Below are positions 34,580-45,531 of a stretch of DNA of 64,000 bases, one piece after another. The notes under the pieces were generated by a model. The model made no database searches, had not been told where the DNA came from, and worked only from the letters and a program-made list of their open reading frames with translations. A program made the position numbers and the translations under genes. Origin of the DNA: Salticus scenicus (taxonomy: Eukaryota > Arthropoda > Arachnida > Araneae > Salticidae); NCBI GenBank assembly GCA_963930645.1, contig OZ005652.1, positions 263,453,356-263,517,355 on the forward strand, in the 5' to 3' direction. Position 1 is the stretch's first letter, and every line of letters begins with the position of its first letter.

Positions 34580-35375
34580 ATGTATCAAAATTTAATTCAG
34601 TCATTAAATTATTATATACTGAAGATCATATCATCGGTAGATATTACATAAAAGTTATCAGTTTTATCTCTTTAATTCAAATCATAAATATTTGTTTTGG
34701 AGATAGTTTTAATTTTGTAGCAATTATAAATATGTCAAACATATATATAAACATTCTTTTACCAAAATAAAAGCTTTTATTTAAATTTTTTTGTACATTT
34801 TTTTGTTATTCTGCCCTATATAAATTTTAGAAGATAAAACAAAACTGCATATTTTTAACTTAAAAAGTAAGGAATAATTTAGTGATGAAGGAGAATTTTA
34901 TGTCAGTTCTAATCACGTGTAATCTGGGAATTCTATTACATAAATTATTCAAAATCAAATTTTAATTCAGTTTCTTTCATCTTTGGATATAATAAAATAA
35001 GATGCCTGTGTGTTTGTGAGATGGGCTGACCGCAGATTTATTGACCTCTCCAGATAGACTTCGAAACCCGATTTTCGAATTTGTATCGTTATTATAATTT
35101 ATTTATTTATTTTAATGAAAATATGAAAATAAAATCCTTATATTAGATTTAATTTTTTTTTTTTTTTTTTTTTTTTGGGGGGGGGGGTAGCATAAAAAAG
35201 CAATGTATATTTATTTACACATGAATAATAAAAAAAATAACAAAAATTAAGTTTGTTCATGCATCTGATAAAATTGACATCATTATAATCTTAACCATTT
35301 TATAAATATTGATTAAATTCTGTTTCCAATTGCATCATTCACGTATAAATAAATAAATAAATTTCTTTTTATGTC

Positions 35376-35406
<31 letters not shown>

Positions 35407-35465
35407 AGTTTAGATATTATTGAGACTACAGATTTAATAAAACATTTTACTGCTTTTTGTTTGTT

Positions 35466-35507
<42 letters not shown>

Positions 35508-35669
35508 TTTTTCAATTTTAATGTTTAAATTACTTTGATACTAAGACACTAAGATTTAATAGTCATACAAATATTTAAAACCTACGTTTAGTATTTATAT
35601 TTAAATAAATAAATCAAAATAAAATATTTAAAATGGGAAGTAAGATTTAACCTCTACAAATTTAAAAAC
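34580..35669. other. AT-rich stretch with homopolymers
   Basis: Poly-T then poly-G at about 35152-35188, a poly-A run at about 35375-35404 and (TA)n at 35469-35500. No gene. Confidence 0.6.
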
Positions 35670-37823
35670 AAGTCCTTCCAGCTCATTCGAAAGGGTAGGT
35701 TGATTTCTCTTTCCTTATCAAGTATCTGCCCTTATGAACCAAAATTTTGGCTACTAATTATTAAAGACTAGGTAGAAATATTGATGTGGGATATGAACAT
35801 ATGGAGTTTTAAGCAAATCGGTTCAGAAATACCTTTTTATGTGAATTTGAAATTTTCATGTGGCCGGCACTTAGAAACATGATGATGGCCCCTCATCATG
35901 TTTAGCAAACAAATGTATCAAACGCATTTGTGAGATAAATCTACTGTACAAATTTAGTTCGAATTAATTCAGAATTTCAACAGTTATTGTGTTGAAAAAT
36001 TAAGTAGCCCACTCTTGGATCAAAAAGGCGGAGAAAGTTGCTCGGTGAACCAATCCAAGATATTTGTAAGATAAGTCCATTGTCCAATTTTGGTTCGAAT
36101 AAATTCAGTATTTCAAAAGTTATCGCGATAACAACATCTCAAATGAAAACGTTCAAGTGACCGCAACTTGGAAACAAAATTATGGAGAAGCTTTCCCACC
36201 GAAATCATAGATATTTGAATGATAAATCCATTTTTTAACTTTGATTTGAATTGATTAAGTATTCAAAAGTTATCGTAATAACAAATTTTCAAGTGGCCGC
36301 CACTTGGAAATGATATGGTGGAGCAAGTTGTCCAGCAAACTCATCCAGAATATTTGAAGTATAAGTTCACTGTCCAACACTGGTTCAAATCAGTGGTGTC
36401 TTTCAAAAGTTATTCTTATGACAAATTTTCAAGTGGCAGTCTAAGTGGCTACAACTTGGAAATGAAATGGCGAAACAGCTTGCCCAGCGAAATCATCCAA
36501 AATATTTATGATAAGTATGATAAGTTCAATGTCCAACTTTAGTTCAAACTAATTCGGTATTTCAAAAATTATCGCGATAAGAAATTTTCAAGTGGCCACC
36601 ACTTGGAAACAAAAAAATAGAATGAGATGCCCAGCGAACTTATCTGAGATATTTGAATGATAAATCCACTATCCAAATTTGTTACGAATTAATTCAGTAT
36701 TACAAAAGTTATCATAATGACAAATTTTCAAGTGGCTGCCACTTGGAAATAAAATTGCGGATGAATTCACCAAGTGAACTTATACAAGATATTTGTACCA
36801 TAAGTTCACTATCCAACATTCGCATGGAGCGTTGTAGGGATAGAGGAAGGGTGTATATTGAAGGTGATAATAACTAAATATGTATAAATTTAAAATAAAG
36901 TGGTTTACAGTAATAGTCTCGTTATTTAATAGCCACACCTCGTACATCAAAATTAAACAAATTCAGAATACGCTTTTTACAATTTGAATTTGTAAAAAAA
37001 AAAAAAAAAATTGGAGCAACTTGGTTAACAAACCCATCCAAGATATTTATAAGATAAGTTCATTGTCCAAATTTGGTTCGATTTCGAGTATTATTTCGGA
37101 AGTTATCGTGATTATACATTTTCAAGTGATAGCCTGATTTCAAGTGGCCCCACTTAATTTAAGATATCCGTCACTTTGTTAAAAATGGCGGATAAAGTTC
37201 ATTAATAAACTCCGTTGAGATCTTTATATGGTCTAATGTATACATCAAAATTCAAACAAATTCATAATACGCTTTTTACAATGTGAATTTGAAATTTTCA
37301 AGTGGTCTTCACTTGAGAACAAAATGGCGGAGCAACTTGATTAAAAAACTCATCTAAGATATTTATAAGCCAATTCTACTTTCCAAATTTAGTTTGATTT
37401 GGAGTATTATTTCGGAAGTTATCGTGATGTTAAATTTTCAAGTGGTAGCCTGATTTCAAGTAGCCCCGTTTAATTTAAGAAATCCACCGCTTTGTTAAAA
37501 ATGGTGGATAAAGTTCATTAATAAACTTCGTTGAGACCCTTATGTGGCCAATATTTACATCCAAATTCAAGCAAATCTGGCCTTAAATACGCTTTTTACA
37601 AAATGGATTTGAAAATTTCAAGTGGTAGTCACTTGAAAACAGAAAAGCGAAGCAACTTGGTTAACGATCATCCAAGATATTTATAAGATGAGTTTACTAT
37701 CCAAATTGGGTTCGATTTGGAGTATTATTTCGAGAGTTATCGAGATCACAAAATTTTCATTATAGATAGATAGATAGATAAACAAAGTGATTGCAATAGG
37801 TTGATTTCTATAGAAATCAACCT
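35670..37823 (+). mobile_element. Helentron-like family F5 with a large central tandem array
   Basis: The arm AGGTTGATTTCT at 35697-35708 recurs as the left arm of a perfect 26-bp palindrome at 37798-37823, closed by AGAAATCAACCT. Between them lie about twelve or more diverged units of roughly 115-125 bp, each with 'AAATTTTCAAGTGG', 'CACTTGGAAA' and 'ATCCAAGATATTTRTAAGAT'-like text. (GATA)n is at 37764-37780. No protein. The exact 5' start and 5' stem-loop are unclear. Confidence 0.7.
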
Positions 37824-38049
37824 AATAGGGTTGTTATACCACCCAAAGCATAATGTAATATTATATTTGACGCGAAATTGCTATAACTTTATGGCTGACT
37901 GGACAATACCATAAGTCAAAAATATTTATATGTATCCGAATGTTGAATCGCAGATAATATCAGAAATAATATTTTACTGTAATAAGCAATTATTTCATTT
38001 TAATTGCCAAAAAGTTCATTTTTATTTTTTCAGAAGGGGTTTCCTAAAC

Positions 38050-38437
38050 ACATGATACTAGATCTCGTTAAGACATGATGTAAGCTAAAATATTCAGTAG
38101 GTACTGGGATATAGCTATCTTTTCAAAACATTGTTCATGAATAATAGCAGTGTCACCTCTCGTCCAATAAGCAATAAAAAATTATTAATATTATTATTAT
38201 TTTAATTTTTCGCAAACAAAAAATGAAAAGAAAAAAAAACCTTTTTTAAGATGTTATACAGAGAATAAAATTGATTTTCTTTGAATTTTTAATGTTATAC
38301 TTCTCCAGAATGAAAATCGTCTGCATTCATCAAGGAAACTAATTTTAATAAATAATAATTTTAATAAGTTATTTATACTGAGTGGATTTGTATAAGAAAA
38401 TATAGAAGAAAGTCATGTGGTGGCAACAACATACTAG
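38050..38437 (-). mobile_element. Helentron-like family F2, copy c, 3'-truncated
   Basis: The right end, read on the - strand, is the F2 5' terminus with 'CCACATGACTTTCTTCTATA'. The next module ('ATTAAAATTATT', 'GAATGCAGACGATTTTCAT') is shared with F2 copy b and with F4. No 3' hairpin was found, so it is incomplete. Confidence 0.5.
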
Positions 38438-38775
38438 TTGAAAATGTAGATATATAAATTGCTGTAAATTTCCTATTTATTAATAAAACATTACATCTAT
38501 CCTAATCACATGCCGGAAAATCTCTTGAGTATTCTCGGGGGAAATTCTTGAGTATTTAAAAAATAAAACAAATTCGTATTTTTATATTATATCTTCTTAT
38601 TTTCTTAAAGATAATCATTTTACAAACATACAAGTAATTCTCGATTTTTTAGTTCCCCATCATACTATAGGTATAGGGAACTTAGGTAATCGTGAAAATT
38701 TTCGACCTCGGTTTTTTGACTTTTTTACACGTTTTCAGGTGTGAGGAATCCGAAAATGACAAAATTTGTATGGTG

Positions 38776-38963
38776 TCTGTGTGCAGTGGCGGATCCAGAA
38801 CTTGACTTTTGGGGGGGGGGGGGCTGAGATTTTTCAAAGTGTTATTCTAGACCAATAAAAAATTTACAATTGCAATATTCAATAGTGAATGTCAGTGTTT
38901 TTTTTTTTGGGGGGGGGGGCTTCAGCCCCCTAGCCCCCCCTTAAATCCGCCACTGTCTGTGTG
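38776..38963 (+). mobile_element. hAT-type miniature element with 8-bp target duplication
   Basis: TCTGTGTG flanks both sides (38776-38783 and 38956-38963). Inside, the ends are CAGTGGCGGATCCAG and, at the right, ATCCGCCACTG. An 8-bp duplication with CAGTGGCGGA-like ends is typical of hAT MITEs. The body (172 bp) holds G and C runs and no frame. Confidence 0.88.
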
Positions 38964-38966
38964 TAG

Positions 38967-39062
38967 GGTGTATGTTAGTGTGTTAGTCCGTTAGTGTGTT
39001 AGTCCGTTAGTGTGTCAGTCCGTTAGTGTGTTAGTGTGTTAGTCCGTTAGTTTGTTAGTCTG
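38967..39062 (+). repeat. GTTAGTGTGTTAGTCC minisatellite
   Basis: Units of 8 and 16 bp alternate (TTAGTGTG and TTAGTCCG). It occupies the place of the CA tract of other families. Confidence 0.9.
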
Positions 39063-40022
39063 TTAACACGATATCTCAAAAACAAATGATCGCAGAGAGG
39101 TCAGATCAGTTTTATAATATTACTTTCGATACTGGCAAGAACCCTATTCATTTGCAACATTCGAATTAAAAAACTTCGTAAGTTATGAGAAATTTACGAT
39201 TTTCTTAACATGGGAGAATATGACAAAAATTCACTTAAACGTGCATTAAATGGAGACTTTTTTACTGTAAAAATGTCAGACCAGTATTAAAATATTAGTT
39301 TTGATGCCGGAATGAACATCAGTAACTATAAATATGCTACTTTGAAAATTTCGCAAGTTATTGGAAAATTACGAATTTTCTTAACATGGCAGAATAGAGT
39401 AAAATTTCACATAAACGTCAATCTTGAAGGATACTTTCATCGTAAAGATGTCAAACCACTTTTTAAATATTATTTTGGATACTGGCATGAATATCATAAA
39501 CTATGATTTTTCCAATTTAAAAAATTCATAAGTTATTTGGAATTTACGATTTACTTAACATGTCAGAATAAGGCAAAATTGAGCATAAATTTCCATTTTG
39601 AGGATCCTAAATACATTAGACAACTTCAAAATTAAGTTTATGATATTTGTTTGAACATGATTGAATACAAATATTCTACTAGGAAATTTTCGTAAATTAT
39701 TCGTAATTTACGATTTTATCAACATAGCGAAATTGTAAATATTTCATATAAATATGAATTTTGAGGTTTATTGCATTGGAAATAGTAGCATGAAAACTAA
39801 ACAACAGAAATGACCCTGATAAAATAAATTAATAAATTAGAATAAGATAATTATATCGAAGTGAACGGTGGATAGCCTATTAGGCGTGGATTTCATTCTG
39901 TCACTGTATCAAGCTTTGGTCAAATTCATTTCTTTTAACATGATTATAATATGTCTCGCACTAGAAATTTCTGAGAACATAAATATGATGGGGAACTGAG
40001 CAGAGTCCACCTATGCCAACTA

Positions 40023-41299
40023 GTTTTTTTTTATTTTTTCTTTGTCTAGTACGACTTAAACCCCACTCAACTTCCCAACCGTTTTTATCTCTAACTATCC
40101 CCCCCCACACACACACACACACTTTCACTTTATTCCCGTGGCATTACGATATGTTGTGAGCAATGCATGGGCAATCTAATACCTAAGAATACAGCGGACT
40201 TCGAGTCAAGCATACAAATCTGATGTATATGTGTCATCAATAAACAAACCTGAGAATATTTATATATATATATTTTTTAGACTGATATAATTGCTATCTT
40301 TCTACACATTAAATATATCTTACCCAAAAAAAGGGAAATGCTTGCAAATTTAATTATTACATTTTAACCTAAAAATATAGGTTTAAAAACAATTGTAATG
40401 GTTTAAAATTTTGTTGATTTTAAGCCTTGTGCTTCACTGAAAACAACTCAGGCGTCTGTATTTGCACTTCCCTTTAAAATATTTTAAAGCACGTAATGTT
40501 GCATAACTTTAAAATTAGGATTTATATTTACATCCGGGAATTTCCGCTTTTAAATGTTTCTCTTTCTCTGTAGTATTTAAAATTTTTACCCGGTGAAATA
40601 TTTCTTCTCTCCCTCTGTTGTAATTTGAGTTACTATGAAATTTTTATGTATTTGCTATTCTGTGTACTGATGATACAATTTTTTATGTATCTAATTCAAT
40701 AAAAACTACTATAATTTAGACATTATAATGAATACGATGTTTTATGTATCTAATTCAATAAAAACTACTATATTTTAGACATTATAAAGCTGTAATTTCT
40801 ATTATAATTATATATTGTAACAAATTTAACTTGTTTTATAATCATCATTTTATATAAAAAATTTTGTGCATTTTCAAAGTGGCTGAGATAAATCTGATGA
40901 CAAATTTGTGACTAAGAGCAGCATACAATGAGAAGTAGTGACCAAAATTGGTTTTGCATAATTTCGCATAAAAAATGTTTTACATATTAAGTTTGATTTT
41001 ATTTTATATATTAGGTAGCTATCGGTCATATACACTGTTGCTAAAATGTTCTGATAGATTTACAAATCAATTATTTCTTTTTCAACTTAAAAACTGTCCA
41101 CTTGATAAAATATTCTTAAAGTTTAGAATTGTAACGAACATGATTGTCTTCATATGTTTCAAAGATTTGATCACTAGAAAATTTATGAGGCTAACAACAA
41201 ATTTACTACAAATTTATAAAATATCTCATATAATATGAGCATTTGTTAAAAAAAAAAAAAAAAAAAAGTTTTAACTGTGCATGTAAGGGCAATTATTTA
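40023..41299. other. AT-rich stretch with a 60-bp duplication
   Basis: A (CA)n run after a C run lies at 40098-40122. A direct tandem duplication of about 60 bp ('TTTTATGTATCTAATTCAAT') lies at 40679-40790. No gene. Confidence 0.6.
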
Positions 41300-41905
41300 T
41301 TAGTACGACAGGGAGTGTACTAGTTCTTTCAGACAGCGATTTTTCGTGGTCACTGTTTTAGATTTCCATCTTGAATGAGCGTGCAAACATTTTTGTTTAA
41401 AATATATAAATCTGAAAGTTTGTCATTGTATCTGTCCGGATTACTAGATTTTACCGAAAATTGGTACACTTATTAATAAGAACAAAATCTAGCTAACGCT
41501 GCAATTTTTAGTTCAATCGGATAATTGTTTAAAAGAATATTAAGTAAAAACACCATTTTAACTTTAAAATTATTTAAAAGAGCAAAACAAATTGATGATA
41601 AAAATAAAAATAAATAAATAATTGAATATATTTTTTTTATGTCAATAAAAAAAAAAAGTGTGGGGGGGGGGGTGTTATTAGTTACCGTTTTGTGTATGAC
41701 CACCTGTCAAATCCATGAGGTAGATTCTTAGCCAAGATAGTATTGTGAGATATTCTTCTTAGCCAAAGTAAATTAAAAATATAGAGTAACCAGAAAATGT
41801 AATTAAAGTTGTATTATGGTTTATTATTACTACAGAACTATTTCCTTCAGACAGCGATTTTATATTGTTGCCATTTATTGTATTATACCTTGAATTTGCC
41901 AATAT
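41300..41905 (+). repeat. Two copies of a dispersed 75-bp motif
   Basis: Copies at about 41305-41380 and 41825-41900 share TTCAGACAGCGATTTT and a later CTTGAAT. A third copy is near 55465-55545. Probably ends of an unrecognised repeat family. Confidence 0.5.
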
Positions 41906-42022
41906 GCCCCTCCAATATCGAATTTTACCATCTAATTTCTTCTTAAACTATCTTAAAATATGTCAAATTTGTAAAAACTTTTACATTTTTCAAAACCTAC
42001 TGAAGAGTGAGAAATTCATCCT

Positions 42023-42290
42023 TGATTGTATGTAAAAACAGATTGCTGATTCCGGTATCCGAGACCATCACCATTCATAAATTGGATGGCTTCTAAATAT
42101 TTCTTTGCAATATCTTCTGAATAAGTATTGATGATAGCTTCTTAATATCTGCTAGCGATATCTTCTGAATATGTATTGATGATGGCTTCTGAATATTTGT
42201 TGGCTACATCTTCTGGATATGCAATGATGATGGCTTCTGAATATTTGTGTTAGCTATATCTTCTGGATATAATCAACAAATATTGTAAAT
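42023..42290 (-). pseudogene. Coding-like fragment with four 48-bp (16-residue) repeats
   Basis: On the - strand, units starting at 42085, 42133, 42181 and 42229 (+ coordinates) each encode a 16-residue unit around Tyr-Ser-Glu-Asp-Ile-Ala and Lys-Tyr-x-Glu-Ala-Ile. After the last repeat the frame goes on through about 20 further residues to a stop near 42023. One in-frame TAA (second unit from the left) and one 2-base insertion (fourth unit) break it. I do not recognise the family. It may be the tail of a decayed gene, or a tandem repeat that happens to be open. Confidence 0.4.
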
Positions 42291-42539
42291 TTGAAATTTG
42301 ACCCCGAAATAGCATGGTCGTTTCTCGCCAAGATGTTTACTTATGCAATTGCAATATCCATTTTAATTTATCGCCAAAATGACAACAAAAATATAAAAAC
42401 CTCCAATGGGCTTCTATGCTGATGTTAGGAAATGAAATACAGTTACTTCATGCCTTTATATGGAGGAATAGAATAAAATAAAGCTTAGTCGTACTAAATT
42501 AAATTCTGTTTACAAATGATGTAGCAGAATTTTACTTTT

Positions 42540-42601
42540 TTTTATTTTATTTATTTTATTTATTTATTTATTTATTATTTATTTATTTATTTATTTATTT
42601 T
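42540..42601. repeat. (TTTA)n microsatellite
   Basis: Tetranucleotide TTTA/TTTAT runs. No gene nearby. Confidence 0.9.
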
Positions 42602-42851
42602 TCATGATTTAATAGCCAAATTTATAGAATGATTGATAAGAAAAGTCCTGAAAAATATCATGAAATAATAAAGTACTTTTTACTTATTGTGTAAAAATAA
42701 TTTTTAAATAAAGGTATTGTCGAAAATTTCTATTTGTTGTATAACTCAATGGATAATTACAATGAATTACATAAAAAGTATGTTTACTTTTTTAAATTCA
42801 CCATACGCTTTTGTAAACGAAAAGAAATTCATTTTATTTATTGCAATTACT

Positions 42852-43187
42852 TTAACCCCTTAACTGCCTCGGGTATATATATTCGTCTCGCTATGTCGAT
42901 GCGTTAACTGCCCTTGGCGTATATGTACGTCTTGTGTAAGTACGATACTTTATGTTACGCTGCTACCAGTAAAACTAGTCTCGCGGCTTTGGAATGCAAT
43001 TAAATGACCATGACAGTATTTTCGAAGGATTTACTTATTTCAGAGAAGATGTGGAGTGGGAGGAATGGGAAAAGGAATGTTTCTGGAACAGCGAACCTGA
43101 ACGCATGTGTGAAACACGTGCCTGCGTGAAAAAATGTGGCACTGGGAAGCTAATATCGTAATTTTTCGTCGGCAGTTAAGGGGTTAA
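42852..43187 (+). mobile_element. piggyBac-type element no. 2 with TTAA duplication
   Basis: TTAA at 42852-42855 and 43184-43187. Perfect inverted ends CCCCTTAACTGCC and GGCAGTTAAGGGG. The body is 328 bp, moderately GC, with a 55-residue frame. Its end sequence differs from that of element 1, so it is a separate subfamily. Confidence 0.85.
42994..43161 (+). CDS. 55-residue frame inside piggyBac-type element 2
   Basis: The ATG frame fills half of the element. It is acidic with repeated Glu-Trp-Glu pairs in the middle, then Cys-Glu-Thr-Arg-Ala-Cys and Lys-Lys-Cys near the end. piggyBac transposases have an acidic N-terminus and a cysteine-rich C-terminus, so an end-to-end deletion fusion is possible; that is inference. 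It has no catalytic region. Confidence 0.35.
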   Translation: MQLNDHDSIFEGFTYFREDVEWEEWEKECFWNSEPERMCETRACVKKCGTGKLIS

Positions 43188-43439
43188 ACGTAATATTAGA
43201 AAAAAATATAATATCAAGATTGTTTTAATTAATAATTATTTTGTCGTCAGTTACTAATTCAAATTCATAAAATTTAACATTTGCATATCTCCTATCATTA
43301 CAGCTATATCTTTCAATTTAGATAAAAGTATTAGTAAGTTGCATGATACGTTTTGCTAGTTCGTTAAAACTCAGAAAGTAAAATTAAATATTAGATATTA
43401 TGCATTTGAATATTCAGTTTGGTATCCAATCTTTTTAAA

Positions 43440-43850
43440 ATAATATTATAGTTTTTAAAAATTAAAGAACACGCTTTTATAGAAATGTGAACTAAAAAAG
43501 CACAAAATATCTATCTTCGTATTAAAATGCAGGGTAAGAGAAAATCGTGTGAGTGACACACCATAATATTTACATACATTTAAATCTTTAATTAAAATAA
43601 CTTAGAATTAAGCAAAAACCATTTTTTAAAAATCTCCCCTGACTGGGATCGAGCGCTGGACCTTTAAGTTCGTAGCACGGAGCCTTACCTCAATGCCACA
43701 TCATTAACGTAGGGAGAGTATTTTTTTACAATATAAATTTTTTGTTTGCTCCCAGAGCAGCTACCAACATACATACAAACATACATACATACAGGTGAAG
43801 CTAATAAAAGCGTGTTAATAAATAGAAAAGGGTCTTAATATTTTATTTTA
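43440..43850 (+). repeat. Dispersed repeat (F10), copy a, with an F4 fragment inside
   Basis: Matches 57590-57960: 'AAAGAACACKCTTTTAT', 'TTTTTTGTTTGC' and a 'TATTAAAAGYGTGTTAAT'-like end. An F4 5' end in reverse orientation (about 43533-43567, GGGTAAGAGAAAA then CGTGTGAGTGACACACC) interrupts it. ACATACAT microsatellite at 43768-43793. Confidence 0.5.
43636..43703 (-). other. Weak tRNA-like segment
   Basis: On the - strand there is TGGCATTGAGGTAAGGC (A-box-like), then CGCTCGATCCC (B-box-like) at roughly tRNA spacing. Arms do not pair well. Possibly the head of a SINE or a decayed tRNA. Confidence 0.3.
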
Positions 43851-44104
43851 TTTTGCTTTATTGTAATCACTCTTACTTCAATTTATCTATACATAATTTT
43901 GTTTCAATATTTATGTAACTCAAACTACACCAACAAAGGAACTTTCTCCGAATAATTTCATTTTGTCACTTGTTTTAGTTTTAGGAGTTGTCGCTTATAT
44001 GCGCGTTCGTGCCTACTTTTTTTACCTGGCGAAAGGTTGTGTTCAGTTATTTCAGCCTTGAACAATGCTTCATGAACACTAGTATTTTGCTGCATTTTAC
44101 AACA

Positions 44105-44194
44105 GATGAACCTGATAAGTTAAGAACAGCTGTCAGTAAGGCACAGTATCACATAGACGATGTTAAAAATCTCTGTGTTCGATTAAGCCAATGA
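44105..44194 (+). CDS. Candidate terminal exon of an unrecognised host gene
   Basis: A good acceptor (TTTTACAACAG, ending 44104) precedes an open stretch of about 29 codons ending in TGA at 44192-44194. The peptide is balanced in composition (Asp, Lys, Ala, Val, His, Cys), unlike frames from AT-rich DNA. A less AT-rich, non-repetitive tract follows (44195-44420), with AATAAA at 44482-44487, consistent with a 3' UTR and poly(A) signal. No upstream exon was identified in the window. A processed fragment or chance frame remains possible. Confidence 0.4.
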   Translation, partial: DEPDKLRTAVSKAQYHIDDVKNLCVRLSQ

Positions 44195-44944
44195 ACGAAA
44201 GGTTCTACCCTTGAAGCTGGTAGACGTGAGGTGTTGGTTTTAAACTCAAGTTAGGCTTTAGATTAACCTTTCGGAGTTTTACGTGATTTTCCATGAAACT
44301 CACATGAAAACGGACTACGATCGTTAGAAAAACACCAACGAAGGGCATCCCAACCATGCCTAAGTTGTGAATCGTCCTTAATACGCACCAATTAAGCTGC
44401 CTTAAGAAAATGATTTGGATTACAAATACCGATGATTTTTAGCTTTGAAATATTGATAAGGCTAATTTTAATGAATATCTTAAATAAAGAATAATGAATA
44501 GAAACAAATTGCGACATTACATGATTATATATAAAGCAAGAAAAAAATAACCAACGTGCCAATTGATTGTAGTATATAAAGACATATTATTGAAAAACAG
44601 ATGATGTAGGCTTTCTAATTCACAAAATGCTCAAAATAATAATAATAATAATAAACATTGGAACAGTTTATCTGATACAACTGTAAAATTATGCAAATAT
44701 CAAGAAGATATAAAATAGAGTTATCCAATTTCATGCTCTGACAATAAGTTATATCGACGAGGAAGCTGAAGATTGCTTTAGAAATTAACTGCAACGAATC
44801 AGAAGAAAAAAATACATATGTAACAAAATATCACTGGCAAATTGAACTGTAAAAATTGGAGAAGAAGAAAAAAAATCATCGTAATATCGGTATTGGATAC
44901 AAAATAAAAGAAGAAACACATTTTTCATTTTTAACAAATTTTTT
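44195..44944 (+). other. Possible 3' UTR and AT-rich flank
   Basis: 44195-44420 is less AT-rich and non-repetitive; an AATAAA follows at 44482-44487. Beyond that is AT-rich DNA with an (AAT)n run at about 44636-44655. Confidence 0.35.
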
Positions 44945-45531
44945 TTTTTTTTTTAATGTAATATTGAGAATAAATTAAACTTTTTTTGGATATTTAGTGT
45001 TATACTACTTCTCTAATATGGAAATCGTCTGCATTATCATAAAAGATAAATTGTTTAAATAATAATTTTAATCCGCGTTTGTAATGATCGATAGATGGAG
45101 CTTTCTCAACTGCAGTTGTTAGTAAATATAATAGCCACGTGTATTAATTTATTGTTCTTTCTTGTTGTTCTATCGTTGTTTGAGCGTGAAAGCTATCAGT
45201 GGTATGATATATTCACCTTAGCCCACCAGAGGGCGAGCATTTCATTACAATCGCGGATAAATTATTCTTTTAAAACATAATTATTTTTTTAATAACCTAA
45301 TTAAATTCTATATGAATGTGGGTGCACTAATCAAACGGGGGGTTGAGGGGGGCAGTAGCCTCCTTCACACAGAACTAATTATCATATAAAACTCTTCCGA
45401 AGCCTAATTTGAATTATTTAACTTAGGTTTACATAACAGTCAGTACGCGTTATCTTACCTCTTAATCTCCAACCTGTATTTATAGTATTAAATTTCAGGG
45501 TAAGAGAAAGTCGTGTGAGTGACAAACCAGA
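44945..45531 (-). mobile_element. Helentron-like family F4, copy b, truncated and carrying a MITE
   Basis: The 5' terminus is at the right (CCAGA at 45527-45531 on +), with the GTGTG-type stem-loop and GGGTAAGAGAAAG arm. The interior matches F4 copy a, including the CCCCCCGTTT patch and the ATGCAGACGATTTCCATATT module. A TCCGCG-ended MITE interrupts it at 45072-45257. It ends about 44945 without the 3' hairpin. Confidence 0.7.
45072..45257 (+). mobile_element. TCCGCG-ended miniature element, copy b
   Basis: Inverted ends TCCGCGTTTGTAATGA and TCATTACAATCGCGGA (one mismatch). Compared with F4 copy a, the flanks TTTTAA and TAAATT join exactly to the empty site, so no target duplication is visible. 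A second copy is at 56981-57175. The superfamily is not recognised. Confidence 0.75.

Larger units (their letters stand above)
38651..40022 (-). mobile_element. Helentron-like family F6, reverse orientation
   Basis: Read on the - strand: subterminal arm AGTTCCCCATCATA (39984-39997) near the 5' side, and a 3' hairpin (38651-38682) bounded by AGTTCCC and GGGAACT. About four units of roughly 170 bp with 'AAATTTACGATTTTCTTAACATG'-type text, split by indels, fill the centre. The AAAACGTGTAAA block lies next to the hairpin. A hAT-type miniature element (38784-38955) and a GTTAGTCC minisatellite lie inside. Confidence 0.65.

Noticed and set aside
36315..36877. Frames of 74-75 residues in the F5 array
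   Set aside because: Accidental reads through tandem units; interrupted in neighbouring units.
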